Shown: one piece after another, positions 1-12,744 of the stretch
How positions within the stretch are numbered: the stretch's first letter is position 1
How the letters are laid out: each line of letters starts with the position of its first letter
Assembly: GCA_018873225.1 (NCBI GenBank)
Contig: JAEILZ010000003.1
Location: 4,092,001 to 4,156,000 of the forward strand
Direction of reading: 5' to 3'
Length of the DNA: 64,000 nt
DNA from: [Phialemoniopsis] sp. UDSM-2020
Lineage: Eukaryota > Ascomycota > Sordariomycetes > Thyridiales > Thyridiaceae
The notes under the pieces: generated by a model
What the model was told of the DNA's origin: nothing
The model's input: the letters and a program-made list of their open reading frames with translations, nothing else
The model's database searches: none
Program-made: the position numbers and the translations under genes

Positions 1-750
1 GCGGTTTAAGACCAGCCTAGAAGAGGGTTTATAGCAAAATGCATACTGATACGGGGCTTCTAGAAGACCGGCAGTAGATTTGGGAGGCTCGGTGCCTGGT
101 CTCTTAGTAGTGACTAGTCATATAGCATAAAGAGCATCAATGGGACAGATCAGTGTCGAGCTCATCGAGCCGACGTTCTTTCCACAAAATACACAGGAAG
201 AGAATCGGGAGGATTGAACCTGGATTTTCAATCGTCGTCTCCGACGCCGTGTGAGTGAATATGTTGATACGAGGCAAATAGGCAGGGCAAACAGCTAACA
301 GGTCGGTCTGTCGACTCCAGTCCTTCAGCGATTCTTTGAGAATCGATGGACCCGAACGATATATCTACAATTGGTGAAGCACATTGATATCTTTATGTTT
401 TGTTTACTTGCTTTGAGATTCTTTTCAGTAGAGAAGTGACGACACGACCCCTTTTGACTGCAATGGCAGGTGCCTGTCGCCAGAACTGCCTTGAGTCACC
501 TACCATTCAGCAAACATTCACTTTGCTTTGAAAATCACCCTTTTTTGACACTCGTTGATTCTACATGGTCTCATCAGGCAACTTCTCACGGCCATCAAGC
601 TTAACAGTCACATCTGGCTTTTGGGGAACACGACCATACCTCACATGCCATGATCTCACCCTCGGTATTCATTACGGTGCGCTGACAAGACTCAACACCC
701 AACGAGGCCTCATCTGAGCGAGACCCAGGCTCGTTGTTCGAACTATCGAC
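1..750. other. Upstream non-coding region of the first gene
   Basis: No coding region, RNA gene or repeat can be supported here. The stretch precedes a + strand gene and presumably contains its promoter and 5' leader. A tRNA B-box-like string at 211-220 (minus strand) lacks a matching T stem and was rejected. Confidence 0.5.
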
Positions 751-3005
751 ATGGCAGATCTAGGTCGCCTTCTTGGCCTAGGAGCCAGATCACAGACGCC
801 CACTTCGATGAGCAAAACACCAGCTGAGGATGCCAAACTTTCCAAGTCAGCCGAGCGACATGGTGCCATGAGCAATTCGCACCACAACAAATCGACACCT
901 CTCTCGCGGGTGTCCAGCTACTTCAATCTCGGAGGTCATAAGGACGACAACAAGGATGACGACAAGTCAACGGTCAAGGAGACTCGCAAGGAAAGCCGCC
1001 CACACAGCCCACTACCATGTCGGACCCCTACAACATGCCGGCAGCTGCTGTTCGAAGGAGACGGGTTCGGTGATGAACAGCCAGAGAAGCCTGCGAAGAC
1101 AAGAAAGGAGGTAGCCGAAGCATCACGCACGTGGCATTCGCCTACCTTGATGCAGATGGCCGAGGAGCTCCAGGCGGAAATTATGTCCAGCAGCGACATG
1201 CTGACGCCTCTGCCTGCACGATTCAACGCCCACATCCTTCACCTCATCGAGGGCGTGTATAAATTCCAACAGAAGCTGAACAAGGCCAAGGAGAAAAAGC
1301 AGGAGGCCAAGCGGGCACGTTTGCGGGATCTCATCCAGTTTGGGGACATGAGCAACGAATGGATCCAGAGGGAGCACCAGTATAAGGCTGAGATCAGAAG
1401 GTTGGAGAAGCTGCTAGCTCAGCATTCGGATAAAGGAATGGAGACGGTAGCTCTGGCGAGAGCCAACTCAGTTGTAAACCGAAGCGATACACGGAGGTTC
1501 ACTGCGAAGATTCATCGGGTCAGCGGGGGAGAGGGCCAAATACAACCCAGAGCTGGCTCCGGTAGGGACTCGGTCATAGTGACTGACTCTACAGACACAA
1601 CCACAGACGAGAATTTTCGGAGAAAGCATTCGAAAGATGACAGGTTTACCATCAAGGCAAAGGCGACGGTTCAAATGCTCAACGAAATCAAGGAGAAGGT
1701 GGACCAGAAAGTCGAGCCCAAACTTCGTGAGTTAATCACTGCAATGACACCAAATCAGTATCCATCTAATGGCATCTAGCTCCCATGATTGTTGATCTTG
1801 ACCACGATGTTAGGGTTAGCGAGTACTTTAGAAGGCTCAAGACTGCTCCAGAAAGTTCACACCAGACAGCCAGAAGAAAGAGGCACGAGTTCACCTTGGC
1901 TCCTGGCTTATCAACAGCGGTCCACCAGAACGAACCAAAGCCTGCTACACAGAAGAAGCGGCAACACTCTGAGTCCAAGCCTACTAAAGCAGCTGGACGA
2001 CAGCGAGAACAAGAGGAAGCCATGTTACATGGTTCGCAGCAATCCTCTTCTGGACAAGGGCCTCCTGACAATGTGGCAAGCGGTTCATCCAGCTCTTCCT
2101 CGAGCAGTGACAGCTCCAGTTCCGAAGCCAGGATGGTGACTGGGTACAATGCTCCCATGGGTTTCGATGTACAGTCTACTTCACGAATGTTTGACGAAAT
2201 AGGCTCACCCCTCGAGGAGGTTGAGCCAAAAGAAGGCTTCCAAAGGGACAAGACCTTGACGCAGGCCGACTACGAGGCGTTTATGACGGAAACTCAACCG
2301 AGTTCGCGCCGAAGCAGGCGATTCTCTTTCACATTCGGTGACGATGCAGATTATGACGTCGCTTCGCGACCATCACTGGAGTCCCATGTGACAGATTCGC
2401 AGGTATCAGTGGTAGGAGCAAGCTCAAGAGGAGATGACAGAGTCACGAACACATTTGAAACTGCACCTGCCCTCACGGACCAAAGCCTAGAGGCAAGTCC
2501 AACGTCGCCTGATCTGCCAGTCATCTCCGTCACCAACGCCGAGTCGGCGCCGAACCAAGAACCATCCGTGAATCCAGCTCAACGCGGAAGTTTGGTCAGG
2601 GCCGCCAGAGTAAGACCTGCCAAGAGGGATACTGTGGTAGGGCCTACAACTAGAAACGCATCCACGTCAACCGTGCAGGCCGGTGTAGCCACGGCGCCCG
2701 TAGCCACGGTTGCCAAGGACGTTTCTCGTAGTCACAACGCGGGCTCACAATCGGGCTCGGCGGCGAGCCGGGACCGAGCAGCTAGACTGCCTGCGTCGGT
2801 GACGCCGACAATCGTTTCCTCACCCCCCTGGGTTGCCAGTCCACCGACAGGAAACAGGGGTTCGTCTGATTCCACGGCCGGCACTATCACGACTGCAGAC
2901 CAAGGAGCCCGTATAGCGGCCACGCGGGCTGTCGCGCGTATGAATCAGAGTGACCAGACAGGCAAGGTCTCTCGAAGGACGTCTGGAGGCGGGGCCAGGA
3001 GCTGA
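751..3005 (+). CDS. Hypothetical coiled-coil, serine-rich protein (2 exons)
   Basis: I do not recognise this protein. The model joins 751-1757 and 1814-3005 across a 56-nt intron (GTATCC...GTTAG), giving 732 aa. Without splicing, the first frame stops at 1779 and the second frame has no good start, so one spliced gene is the simplest reading. The ATG sits in a good context (GACATGG). The N-terminal ~125 residues are polar and low in complexity. Residues ~128-228 look folded and helical, with a strongly charged heptad-like coiled coil at ~165-225. The second exon is mostly disordered, with a serine tract at about residues 425-439 and Thr/Ser/Ala-rich sequence to a basic C-terminus. No signal peptide, membrane segment or catalytic motif is visible. 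A second acceptor 6 nt downstream (ending at 1819) also keeps the frame. A cytoskeletal or nuclear scaffold role is conceivable but unsupported. Confidence 0.72.
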
Positions 3006-6000
3006 GGTGTCAACCTTTAGCCGCGTGGTTCTTCGCTCACATGGCTTTTTTAATCGCTGAAAGTACCGTGCTAGAGAAGAGGATGAGGCCGGTGCTGCTA
3101 CTACTACTGCTGGCATCAACTGTTTTCCTGCATGCCGGAGGAGCTAGAGGCGTTGCTAATCCATGGTTCACACGTGGTCACACGCTTCGGGGACGAGGCC
3201 TAGAACATCCAGGGCTGTTCTGTTGAACTGCCTCGTCGGGACGTGCATTAGGGATATCGATAGTACGGAGGAGGGAATTGCAGAGAAAGGCGGCGATTTG
3301 CGTTTTGATAGGACCGAAGCGTACCTGTCTAAATTGCTTTAGGGGGTGGTGTGTGTGGGTGTTTGAGTGCGCCGGTCTGCCTACCTCGAGCTATGATCAT
3401 CTGGGAAATTCACCGGTCTGCAGCGCAGGGGCACGGCAGCGTTAGATGTTCATGCAGGTAGTGTCGTTTTCGAAATGGCACGGAGATTCCAAATCTTCTT
3501 TGTGGATGTCTTCATGTCTTCTGGCGCAAATTTGCGCTGGGCGATTTGATGAGGGAGTGAGTGCATCGTGTTAGTGCGGACCAGACCAGGCCCAAGAAGC
3601 AATTATCAAGTTTGAGCCGGCCGGCAAGCAGGCAGCCAGAAAGAAAATGTACTTCTGTGCAGGTTTCCAGGCAAGGCCCTGCGTAAAAGTCACAGTCTTG
3701 CTATGGCTCGATGATGGACCTTGCCTTGCCCGAACAGCCCCGGGGCCCTTTGTGCAGCTGAAACGCGCGCTATATCGTAGACCAGAGTGTTCAAGAAGGC
3801 TTTCCAGCGTTGCGAGTGGTCAACAGGCCGTTTCCCCCTTTCATCACAGTCGACTGACAATGACGAAACGGGGCGGGCACTACTGCAACGGTCAGGCCAT
3901 GTGTCTTTTACCTACCTGAAGACAGGTGCGTAGCTTGACAACGCCGTCTTGTCGATAACTTGGAAAAGTCAAGCACTAGATATAGTTAACAGGCGTTGTT
4001 GGCAGAAGTGTAGCTGAACTTTGTATTGTAGAAGTCAAGTAGCGTATGGGGTGTGGGTTTACGGAGCATCTTCCCCAGCCCAGATGCCCACAAAAACGGA
4101 CGGGCGGTGCCGTCCAATTAGCACAAAACGCGGTCACTTTGTTCCCGCTGTGCTACGGGGGAGACTTTTGTGACATATTTGCTCACTGCGAACCACTGCG
4201 GTCGTGAATCTGGGTAGGATTGAGGGGAACGAAAGTGATTACATCTTCGTGCAGGCACGTTCGTTAGGCTATGAGTACGTTAGATTGAGAACTAACACAT
4301 GCAGCTTTGGAGAACATAACAGGTAGGGTGCGCGCGCATTCAGATTCTCGGTTTCAATTTGGGCCACGCCCTCGCAGCAGTGGGTGTAGAACAAGGAGAC
4401 TAGGTCGCGTGAAATACGCCATTTGCGTTCCAGCCAAGCTGAATGACCGCCGTATACTGTAGAGTTCAAACACCAAACATACCGAGTGACCAACTTGCAC
4501 TGGGTAGAGACAAGTCAAAGCAGAAATAATTGCAGGGGAGATGCACTATGCTGTCAGGGCCTTCCTCGCTAAATCGCAGCTGTTAAGAGCAGGGATCCAG
4601 GTGGTTTTGATTTTGCCCACGAGTTTGGTTCGCTCGATAGCCGAGCGACGGTTGGCCCAGATCGCTGGGTCGGTCGCCCAGAAAATCGCCCGTCCTGGTC
4701 CGCTGTAACCCTCTCACGCGTGGGAGCTACCCAGTCGACAAATACCTACGAATATTCTCCTTCTCCCCCTGCCTTTGCAAAGTTAGATCGACATGTGTAA
4801 GTCGCCCTAAGATGTACTTTTAAAAATTCAAACCTATTGCATCCTTGTCTTTCTTTCGATCAGTAGAAGAGGGTATGGTCCCCGGAGGGTGCCGCGTCAG
4901 GCATGCAGACGATAAAGACCAGATACGACAATGCCCTTGGTTTCGCGCTTCGTGCAATAGCACGGACGCCGATCCGGTGATCGACACCCCAATCAGAATG
5001 CCCTTTTCGCATCAAGGTTGCGATCAGATGCGTGATTTCAAGATCTCATCGGCATGCACCCTTGACTCCATTTGTCTCTGATCGCAGGTCTCGCAGTAAG
5101 ACCCTCCATCGTGTATCACAGGAAGGGGGAAAAACGCGACTTTCGCTCTCGCCTCGCCCCGGTGTTGTCCCACAACGCCCGTGGCCCGGCCACCGGTGGC
5201 TGCATGTCTCAGCTGCGGCGTTGGCGAATGGCAGCCCTGAAGATGCCATCACACCTGCCGGACCTGAAACGGCGGCGGGATAGTCCACGATAGTCTCCTT
5301 TCTTCGCTTGTGATACATTTAGCCGTTGCCTACTGCTGCCACCCGCCATCACGGTCGCCTGTTGTATGCAGGGCTTTTACCACCATGATCCCGGTAATCT
5401 CAAATACTCGGTGGCGAATGCTCTGAAGTTGAACCCAAGGAGACATCTTAGTGTCCTTTGAAAACAAATCGCCACTCAGCTCACACCTCCAATCTGTTCT
5501 GAGGGTTGTTCCGGAAACAAGCCTCTCCGCGCCATGGTTTCACTGGCAGGCAAAAGAAAGAGCTGAACGAGCGCTGGAACCGGAAGGAGCTCCGTGGGCT
5601 GCGAACGATAGACGGCCTACCTAGTTCCGTTGGCCGCAGGCTGTTGTGCTACGTCGTACGATCTGAGGAAGACGATCTTGCATCGTGGAGCGCTCGTCGT
5701 CACCCCTTCGCCTCTTTCTCGCCTCTAAAGAGCATGACGCGGAAGGCGAAGGGGCGAGCAGTCGACCCAGGCGCGCCAGGGAATCAAGAAGGACAATGTC
5801 GTATATCCAAGTCTCATATTTCTGCTAGAATCCCTTGCTCGCATTGGTGGGCGTGAGTAAGTGAGTATCAGCTGCAACTAACTCTGGCGGTCTCTTTTTG
5901 TGTGACGGTCTCACTCGGGGACCTCGTGGTAGGAAAGTTTGGGATGTTTAAGGTTCGGGAGTGAGCTACACGCTTCATCCCTCCCGTCGCCGACGGAAGA

Positions 6001-7199
6001 GCCACCCACGTTGTAGGTAAGTCATGCTCGACGACGACTCAGACCGCCTTCCGGCAGGGAAAAGGAAATAAGCCGTTGGTTCGTCAACTTGTGAAACAGT
6101 GGTGTTCTGCTTTGTTTTGCTGCAGAGCTGAGACATGACGGATGTTGCTCTGTTCTATCCATCAGAGTTGTACTGAAGTCTTCGGGCTACACAGGTAAAT
6201 AGACTGGTGCAACCAACCCTATAGCGGGTGTAACGCCTTGTGGTTCTGATCGGTCCCGACAGGCTGTATGTGCCTTCTCTGGCATGTTTTTTTGGGTAGG
6301 TACCCTCAGCCGTAAATCCCGGCCGCCAGTAATATCCACCGTAGATTACGCTGGGCTGCATTGAAATGCTGGATGGACAATGCGAGATGATGAGTTGACT
6401 AAGTACCAGCCATGGTTTGTGCTAGTGCACCACATAATGGGAGCTATTGGGAGACGGCGCTTTGGCACTCGCGTACAGTGACAGGGAACCGTACGATATA
6501 GGCCCAAGCGGGGAAGGGATTCCATGGAAGGGGAAAGGCTTGCGAGCAAGAGCCTCAAAAGGACAGCTGAAAACGTTCATCGACCATCTTGCGAAAGGAG
6601 GGACCCATTGCGGCATCCGAATGAGTCCTCGTGCAGCAAGTGCAGTCGCCAGGAGAGTAATGTCCGGAAGCTCAAATGAGACGAGATAGCCAAGAGGTGA
6701 ATGCCCAGACGCCGGTATGGAAAATTAGAGTCGAGCGACCGGCGATCATAGCGTCATGCGGCACTTGCAAGATGTCAGTGACGTCTCGTCTCGCCGGCCA
6801 TAGGTGGGCGTGGCTCCCTTGAAGCCAAGAATCACGACCACCTGGACAGGGGGAGATATTGGCTCTGACTGGCCAAAGCACCTGTCCCATCAATGCCGTT
6901 TTGTGAGCGCCGGTGAGGAGCATTAGTGGACCGTGCTGTTGGTACGACGAGCCATCACTGTAGATCACCGTTTATCTGTTATGAAACCTCAGATGTAGGT
7001 GGGTCGGAAGGTTCTTGGTGAATGAGGTGAAGTACCTCCTCATCTAACGAGAACCCTGTGATGGGGTTCGCATCTCTGGTCTTTGCAATATCAGCGTTTA
7101 TGGAGCTGCTAAAAACTCCAGGATACCCAGCAGGTCGGTGCAAGCTGATGGTTATCGACGCCATCCTGGCAGGGACTTCCTTGCTCCATCTCCCGAGCA
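3006..7199. other. Gene-poor intergenic region, first part
   Basis: Open frames here are short, overlap one another in different frames and show no family resemblance. The region starts with the 3' end of the gene at 751-3005. A 62-codon frame at 3041-3226 (+) encodes a leucine run derived from a CTACTACTACTGCT-like tract; I do not call it a gene. Base composition looks balanced, with no AT-rich RIP-like blocks. I see no RNA gene. Confidence 0.5.
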
Positions 7200-10100
7200 A
7201 TTGGTGATCCCTGCGAACCTTGGAGATCAATAGAGATCATCGCAATAGAAGGGCCCCTGTCGCGATCGGTATGTAAAAGTGCACTCGTGAATGACACCTT
7301 ATCACCTGGATGTGCGAAATGTTCGAATTGTGCAGAGACAAACCTAGTTCGGAGTCTCGAGAGTTATCTTCCCGCGTCTCTGTTTGATTCATCGTATATC
7401 TCCCATAAACTCCCGAGTCTCATGTACCTCCTTAAGTAACTGACTTCGCTGCCGCCGCGGTGGAGTTGGCCCCCGCATGAGGGCCGTTGCAACGGGGCCG
7501 CCGTCGCTGGAGACACGGTTAGTTCGGCAGGTCTAACGTGGTTCAGCAGTAGGCTGGCGAGCTTGAGAGCGTTGGGATGCAAATTAGACCGAAGCAATCC
7601 CACTGAGTAAGATTGATGGGGGGGTTGCTCAGGTATCTCTGTGCGGTGTCGTTGTTATTTCGGCGCCATGTCAATCAATCCCTTTTTGTGCGTGTGTTGG
7701 ATCGCTGTTGTCCTTTTTCCAGTTGATTTTCCTGTGCTGCCACTGGACGGATGTTACCAGCCCCGAGCAGATTGGCTGCAAGGTCAAGGATGGCCCCGGT
7801 CGTGCCCTGGCTGCGATCAATGATCTCCCCCAATTACGGACATTACCAGATCGCCCTCTCAAAAACCCAGCAATCAAAATCCAGCGTGTGTGATCGAACA
7901 CACAGAATGATTGAAATGGCAGACGCCCGATGTCACCCCGCCGTTTGGTGAAATCTGCCCGGGAAGCACATCTCCCGGCCGGTCTTGGCGGGACCAATGC
8001 GGTAGGACTTGATGTCCGAGGCACTGCTCAATTGCCAAGCACATCCTGCACTGCACCAGCCTCCAATCGATGTTGCTCCCCCCACCGCGCACGGCGAGGC
8101 TTCAGCTGTGCTGGGGTCCCTGAGCTTCGCCAAACCCACCCTCAGCAGGGGTTCTGCCAGCGACAGAGACACGCAGAAGGACGTCGCATACTCCGTAAAA
8201 GACAGCCACTTGACCCCGAAACATATGGACCTGCTCGAACACGAGAAACAGCAGAGGCCACTTTTTGCTTCCTTCCAAGATCCTCTCCTCAGCAGCAGCG
8301 GTGCCAGGATCGACAGAACATCGCTATGCTTGTCTCGCTTTGTTGGTAACGGATCGTCGACTAGAGTACCAGCCAGAGGGAGTAAGGAGTGGGTTTTTGG
8401 TTGTCTGATGGGAAAGTTAAACCAAGTCCCAAGAGGGATCGTTGAATGTCCTTTTAGTCTATCGAATTAGCATGCACGATTTCAATTAGACAGGCCAGTT
8501 CTGAGATGCTCATTTTCGGCTAGCTGTCCGGAAGGGGAAAGGGCTCTTGACCTGTCGACTAGAGCGCGGGCAAATCTGATTGATCGGCTGCGGCCGGCGT
8601 CGATGGTGTCGTTGCTCTTTGATTTGACTTTTGGTGAAAGGGATGTCTGGGCACACGGTAGGCAGGTGCAAAGGACCGCCCGCCGCCCGTTGGGGAATGC
8701 GCCAAGCTGATTGGGAAGTTGCATAGCTGCCGATCCCAGCTGATCCCGCCGTTCCGGGCCTGGCCAAGTGACAGGGGCCCATTCCCTTTTGGGAAGAATC
8801 CTGGTGTTAGTCGCTCTTGTATTGGGCTCTGCACGACTTCAGCTCAAGGTGCTATTGCCTCTCGTGGTAATGGGCGCTGCCCTTCATGTCTCGAAACTCC
8901 AGCGCTTTGCATCATCAGTGCTCATCCCTTCCCAAGCCCTCGCCTCGCACGCGCAACCCGCAGCCAGTGGAGTACAGACCGTTTGGTGTGGGGTTTCCCA
9001 AGACAATGGGATTGTCGATAGGTATCCCGATAGTCGATGGCGCCGCATCGACGACACCTGGACTGCTTCTTTGATGGGGATCCGCTCTCCATAAAACCGT
9101 TTGATGATGTATCAGATACCTCGGGCCTTCCCATCAGCATCTGTGCGTCACCACAGCCCTTCTTTGCCTCTCTCCGTCTCTCTCACGGCATCTGAGCAGA
9201 CCCAGAGGATGGAGAAGGGCCACCATCCACGCCTGATCCAGTAAGGGATCCATCACCCACCAAAAAACCGTTACTCTTCAGCTCGCTTCGTCCCCCCAAA
9301 CGCCATGACCATGCTCTCGTCCAGCTCCATCCAATATAACGTTGCGTACCAATCAGCTCCTCCAGGCGTCCTCCCAAACAATACTCTTCATCACACAACG
9401 GCCCCTAGAGCTGCCCATCATCGGCGACCTTCTCCGCTAAAAGAGTCCACTGGGAACCTTCTTTCAGCTAAGACATCATGGCTTTGTACATTGTGTGTCA
9501 GTACCGACTCCATTATGCCCAGATCTGCTACGCACACAACCTCGCCTAAGCACTCCAAGCGAGGACCATCTGACCGTCTTTTTACTCAATTTCTCCACCA
9601 TCCAACTTTGTAGATGATGTTCTTGACACCCAGTAGAGCTGGTGAGGACAGCGTCCCCGTGTGCCTCATAGACCTGCTGAAAGGAAACAAAATCCCCACA
9701 CCTATCACCCACCCAGAACCCACTCATCCACCATCACTCTGCCGGGCACGCTGTCCCTGTTGCTTCAAGCACACCGTGTCAACCTGTTGCTGTTTCGCTA
9801 AGCTGCTGGCGAGTCGCCTATCCTGCACCAACCTGCCGCAAGCCAACCTCCTTGGCTCGTCCTCCACCCGGCCATTCAGAGCGCGAGACGTGCTCATTGA
9901 CATGATGGAGGGGCGGAATGAGACAAGCATAGGGACATTGTCTCGTCTGCAGCTGCTGATTCGCCCTCGGGCTGACCGTTGCTGGCCGCATTCTTCACAA
10001 AAAGGACAATGGGTAAAGGAGGGGGCCTCGACCTGCTACTCGCCCTGAAGAATACGGTGAAGGTTGTGACAAATTCTCTGTGCAAAGAACTCTGGTTCTA

Positions 10101-11423
10101 TGTACTTGCTCGAGCCAAAGACACGTCCCAGGGGCCGGCCAGCCATGGCGTCGCTGATCATGACTGACGTGGCTACACTTGCGCCCGTTCCCAGCCAGTG
10201 TCACTGGCAGCGGGACGGATGGCAGCGCGCGCGGGTTCGTGGGTTTAAGCCCTCTTCGTCCCGCGTTCATGCCAATGCTGGAACACGGCAAACCTTCTCA
10301 TAACTCGTAGTCTACCTAGGTATCTAGTCTGTACAAGGGAGGGGAGGGAAGGAAAAGCTTTTCGTACCTGCTGCACAGGTTAACGTTCTGCGGTAGACCA
10401 TACCAGCCAGGACAGGTAGAACCAGCAATCCTCCCTCAACAAACTCTCAACGAGTAACGCCGAGAGAGAACGTTTCGACATTTCTCAAGAAGAAAGAACA
10501 GAACCAAGTAAACCGTAGGCAGAGATTCATGAGCCCTTTGCCGATGTCCTTATCTACGTGTCATCAGTGCCGCTTGCGTATAGGGCGTTTCGTAGATCAC
10601 CACCGCGGCGGGAAAGGGACATTTGGTGTTGCCAGGTTTCTTTGCTTTTTTCCCTCCTTTCGCTGGTGGTTTGATTCACCCTCTTTTCCCCTTCGGTGCT
10701 CCATCCACTCACTCGGGACCCGGCAAACACCCAAACGCCAGAAAGAAAAGGAAAAAAAAAGGTCTCGTCCGCCCACCCCCCTTCTCGGGGGATCAAATGA
10801 GGGTGAGTGTGTGGTGTGACCACAAGGCGACCGGAAGGATGGTGAGTAGACTTATCTCTGTAACAGGCTTTTCATGGTAGTAGTCACTTGAGAGAGCATG
10901 AGATTTGGTGGGAATTTGTGGTATTCGTAATTGTAGGTAGATAATTGTACAGTGTCGCTGCCTTCATGACTTTCGAAGGGTGTATGCTTCTTCGCTTTCC
11001 CAGCGGTCAGAGGGATCTTTGTGTTTAAAAACACACAAGTTTAGAACAGAAAAATCATTATTGGTATCGCCCGCCCAGGTTGTAATAGTAGTGAAAAGCG
11101 CAAAGTAGACAAAGCTCAACACACAATAGGCCTCCCATCAGTCATACCGCTTTTAACACCAGAACCAAAAAGCAAGAGAATAGTGCAAATCTAAAAAGGT
11201 AATCTGCACAGAGAAGAGGAGCCCACCCGCTCTCCCAGGTATAATAAAAAGAACAGATCCCTCCCAATGCTCCCATTATCATAATACATCAGAATAGTGT
11301 AGTGGTGTTTAGGTGGTGAGGTATCAAGAAGCGTTTGCGTGTCGTAACATCCGAAGAAAGGTGCGAACTGACTGGCACACTTCAAACGGTTTCTCGGATA
11401 TGCTCTGTCGGCTCTTCATCAAC
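7200..11423. other. Gene-poor intergenic region, second part
   Basis: No supportable gene. Overlapping frames of 100-150 codons at 7930-8470 and 9305-10048 have no motif, no consistent codon pattern and no spliced continuation that I can build. The stretch holds one copy of an 18-nt dispersed repeat (7206-7223), a purine-rich run near 10739-10762, and, toward 10.9-11.4 kb, presumably the 3' untranslated region and terminator of flbD, which is read from the right on the minus strand. Confidence 0.5.
7206..7223. repeat. 18-nt direct repeat, copy 1
   Basis: GATCCCTGCGAACCTTGG occurs here and again at 19425-19442 in the same orientation, both in gene-free DNA. Flanking sequence does not obviously extend the match. 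A random 18-mer repeat in a window this size is unlikely but not excluded, so it may be a remnant of a decayed dispersed element. Confidence 0.5.
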
Positions 11424-12428
11424 CTAGTTGAGGAGCTTGGACAAGTTCATACTCCTACTGGGCGGCAGGGCACCCTCAGAGACGGTGCTCTGCGGCGTGT
11501 GCGTCCGCAGCGGGGGTAGGTTGTTCTGGCCAACTGGGGAGCTGGGCGCCGTGGGGAGCTGCGAGTACGGGCGAGACATGGGCGAGGCCATCTCGTCGTG
11601 GTAAGAGACGTAGGGTTGCCTGACCTCCTGCTTGACCAGAGGCGGCAGGCTCCTCGAGTTGGGATCGATCACGCTCAGGCGAGCCATTGCGTCTGAAGGG
11701 TGGGAGTAGTGGGAAGAGTAGTAGCCTGACTGACTTTCGTAGTTCTTCAGAGGCGGGAGGTCGTACGGGGAAGCGGGTTGGGAGTGGACTTCCCGTGGTG
11801 AGGTGGTGTAGCAAGAGCCGTGGTCAGAAACCAGAGAAGGAGCGTCGACAGAGTCGGCGCCTGGTGAGAGAGCGGAGGGAGAAGGAAGAGGAGTCTCAAC
11901 GCCGAAGCCACGGTTGAAACCGGGTGTCAGTGGCGGCGGTGCCTGCTGTCTGCTCATCGGCGGCATGGGGAGTGATCGCGGGATGGTCAAGGTTGGCCTC
12001 TGGTAGTGGTGGTGGTGCGTCGTCTCAGGGTGGTACTCCTCGTGATGGTAGACGGGCGAGCTGCTCGAGTGGCCGGCGACTCTGCGCTTGGTGTCGGAGC
12101 GCTTTCTCCTGTTCTGGCTGCCGTTCCACCAGTTCTTGACGGCATTGTCGCTCCTGCCATTAAGCCTCCTCGCGATCTCAGCCCAGCGCTTTCCGAGCTC
12201 GTTGACTAGTCTCTCGATCTCCTCGCCCTCTTCGGCAGAGATCGGCTCGTGGTTGAGAGTGGGCTTCAGGTTCTGGTGGTATCTCTCCCGGCACTGCTTT
12301 GGCGTTCTGCTTCCAAGTATCTGTGCGATCCGTACCCAGTTCAGAGGGCCGTTACTTTGGACGAGCTGCATGAGGTAACGGTCTTCCATCTGTGACCACG
12401 GCCCTCTTCTTTGAGATGCTGCAGACAT
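11424..12428 (-). CDS. flbD: FlbD-type R2R3 Myb transcription factor
   Basis: Single-exon gene of 334 aa. Residues ~8-56 form Myb repeat R2 (Trp11, Trp31 and a Tyr in the third aromatic position, ending in CRERYHQNLKP). Residues ~58-108 form R3 (RWAEIARRL, then GRSDNAVKNWWN with Trp82, Trp100 and Trp101). This pair, the short N-terminus (start, six residues, RRGPW) and the disordered Pro/Ser/His-rich C-terminal two thirds match FlbD of Aspergillus and its orthologues. Known family role: a nuclear DNA-binding regulator acting upstream of brlA-type conidiation control, also affecting sexual development and secondary metabolism. The ATG at 12428 was chosen because the upstream in-frame extension to 12551 begins with TTG, not ATG, and is not Myb-like. 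The gene is isolated, with large gene-free DNA on both sides. Confidence 0.93.
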   Translation of the reverse strand: MSAASQRRGPWSQMEDRYLMQLVQSNGPLNWVRIAQILGSRTPKQCRERYHQNLKPTLNHEPISAEEGEEIERLVNELGKRWAEIARRLNGRSDNAVKNWWNGSQNRRKRSDTKRRVAGHSSSSPVYHHEEYHPETTHHHHYQRPTLTIPRSLPMPPMSRQQAPPPLTPGFNRGFGVETPLPSPSALSPGADSVDAPSLVSDHGSCYTTSPREVHSQPASPYDLPPLKNYESQSGYYSSHYSHPSDAMARLSVIDPNSRSLPPLVKQEVRQPYVSYHDEMASPMSRPYSQLPTAPSSPVGQNNLPPLRTHTPQSTVSEGALPPSRSMNLSKLLN

Positions 12429-12736
12429 GTTGTGTGTATGTGGCCGGCCGCTAAATCGGGGCCTTGTAGTAGGGAGTTGGGTGGAGGAGAGGGACAGTTG
12501 ATTATAATGGTCGTGCGTAAGAAGAGGCAGACCAAGAGAGAAGAGGAACAACCAGAGGTAGTATGGAAGACCAAGACAAGAGAGATTGACGTGTAAAAGG
12601 TGAGAGTGAGGTCTTGATTTGGGGTGATGTTGTTGTCTGTGACAAGAGAAACCAAAACGTGTTTCAAGACGAGGACAGGAAAGAAGTGATGGACACAGTG
12701 GTAGTGGTAAGGGTAAGGCGGGCTGAGGGGCTGATG
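12429..12736 (-). promoter_or_regulatory. Probable flbD 5' leader, pyrimidine-rich and free of upstream ATG
   Basis: Read on the minus strand, the 340 nt directly before the flbD start contain no ATG; the next one upstream is at 12769-12771. The sequence is rich in pyrimidines on the transcribed sense strand, as is common in fungal leaders. Both features fit a scanned 5' untranslated region of roughly 280-300 nt. The transcription start is inferred, not seen. Confidence 0.5.
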
Positions 12737-12744
12737 ATATATAA
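12737..12744 (-). promoter_or_regulatory. Candidate TATA box of flbD
   Basis: The minus strand reads TTATATAT here, about 310 nt before the flbD ATG and at the upstream edge of the ATG-free stretch. Position and sequence fit a TATA element, but no other core promoter evidence is available. Confidence 0.4.

Noticed and set aside
205..230. tRNA B-box-like string on the minus strand (GGTTCAATCC)
   Set aside because: The flanking bases do not form a T stem, and no anticodon or acceptor stem can be drawn around it.
3041..3226. Possible small secreted protein with a leucine-rich signal-like segment
   Set aside because: The leucines come from a short trinucleotide-like tract just after the stop of the preceding gene, so it is most likely 3' untranslated sequence. 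There is no homologue-like feature.
12429..12551. Longer flbD protein starting at 12551
   Set aside because: That frame begins with TTG, not ATG; family members start close to the Myb repeat, as the 12428 start does.
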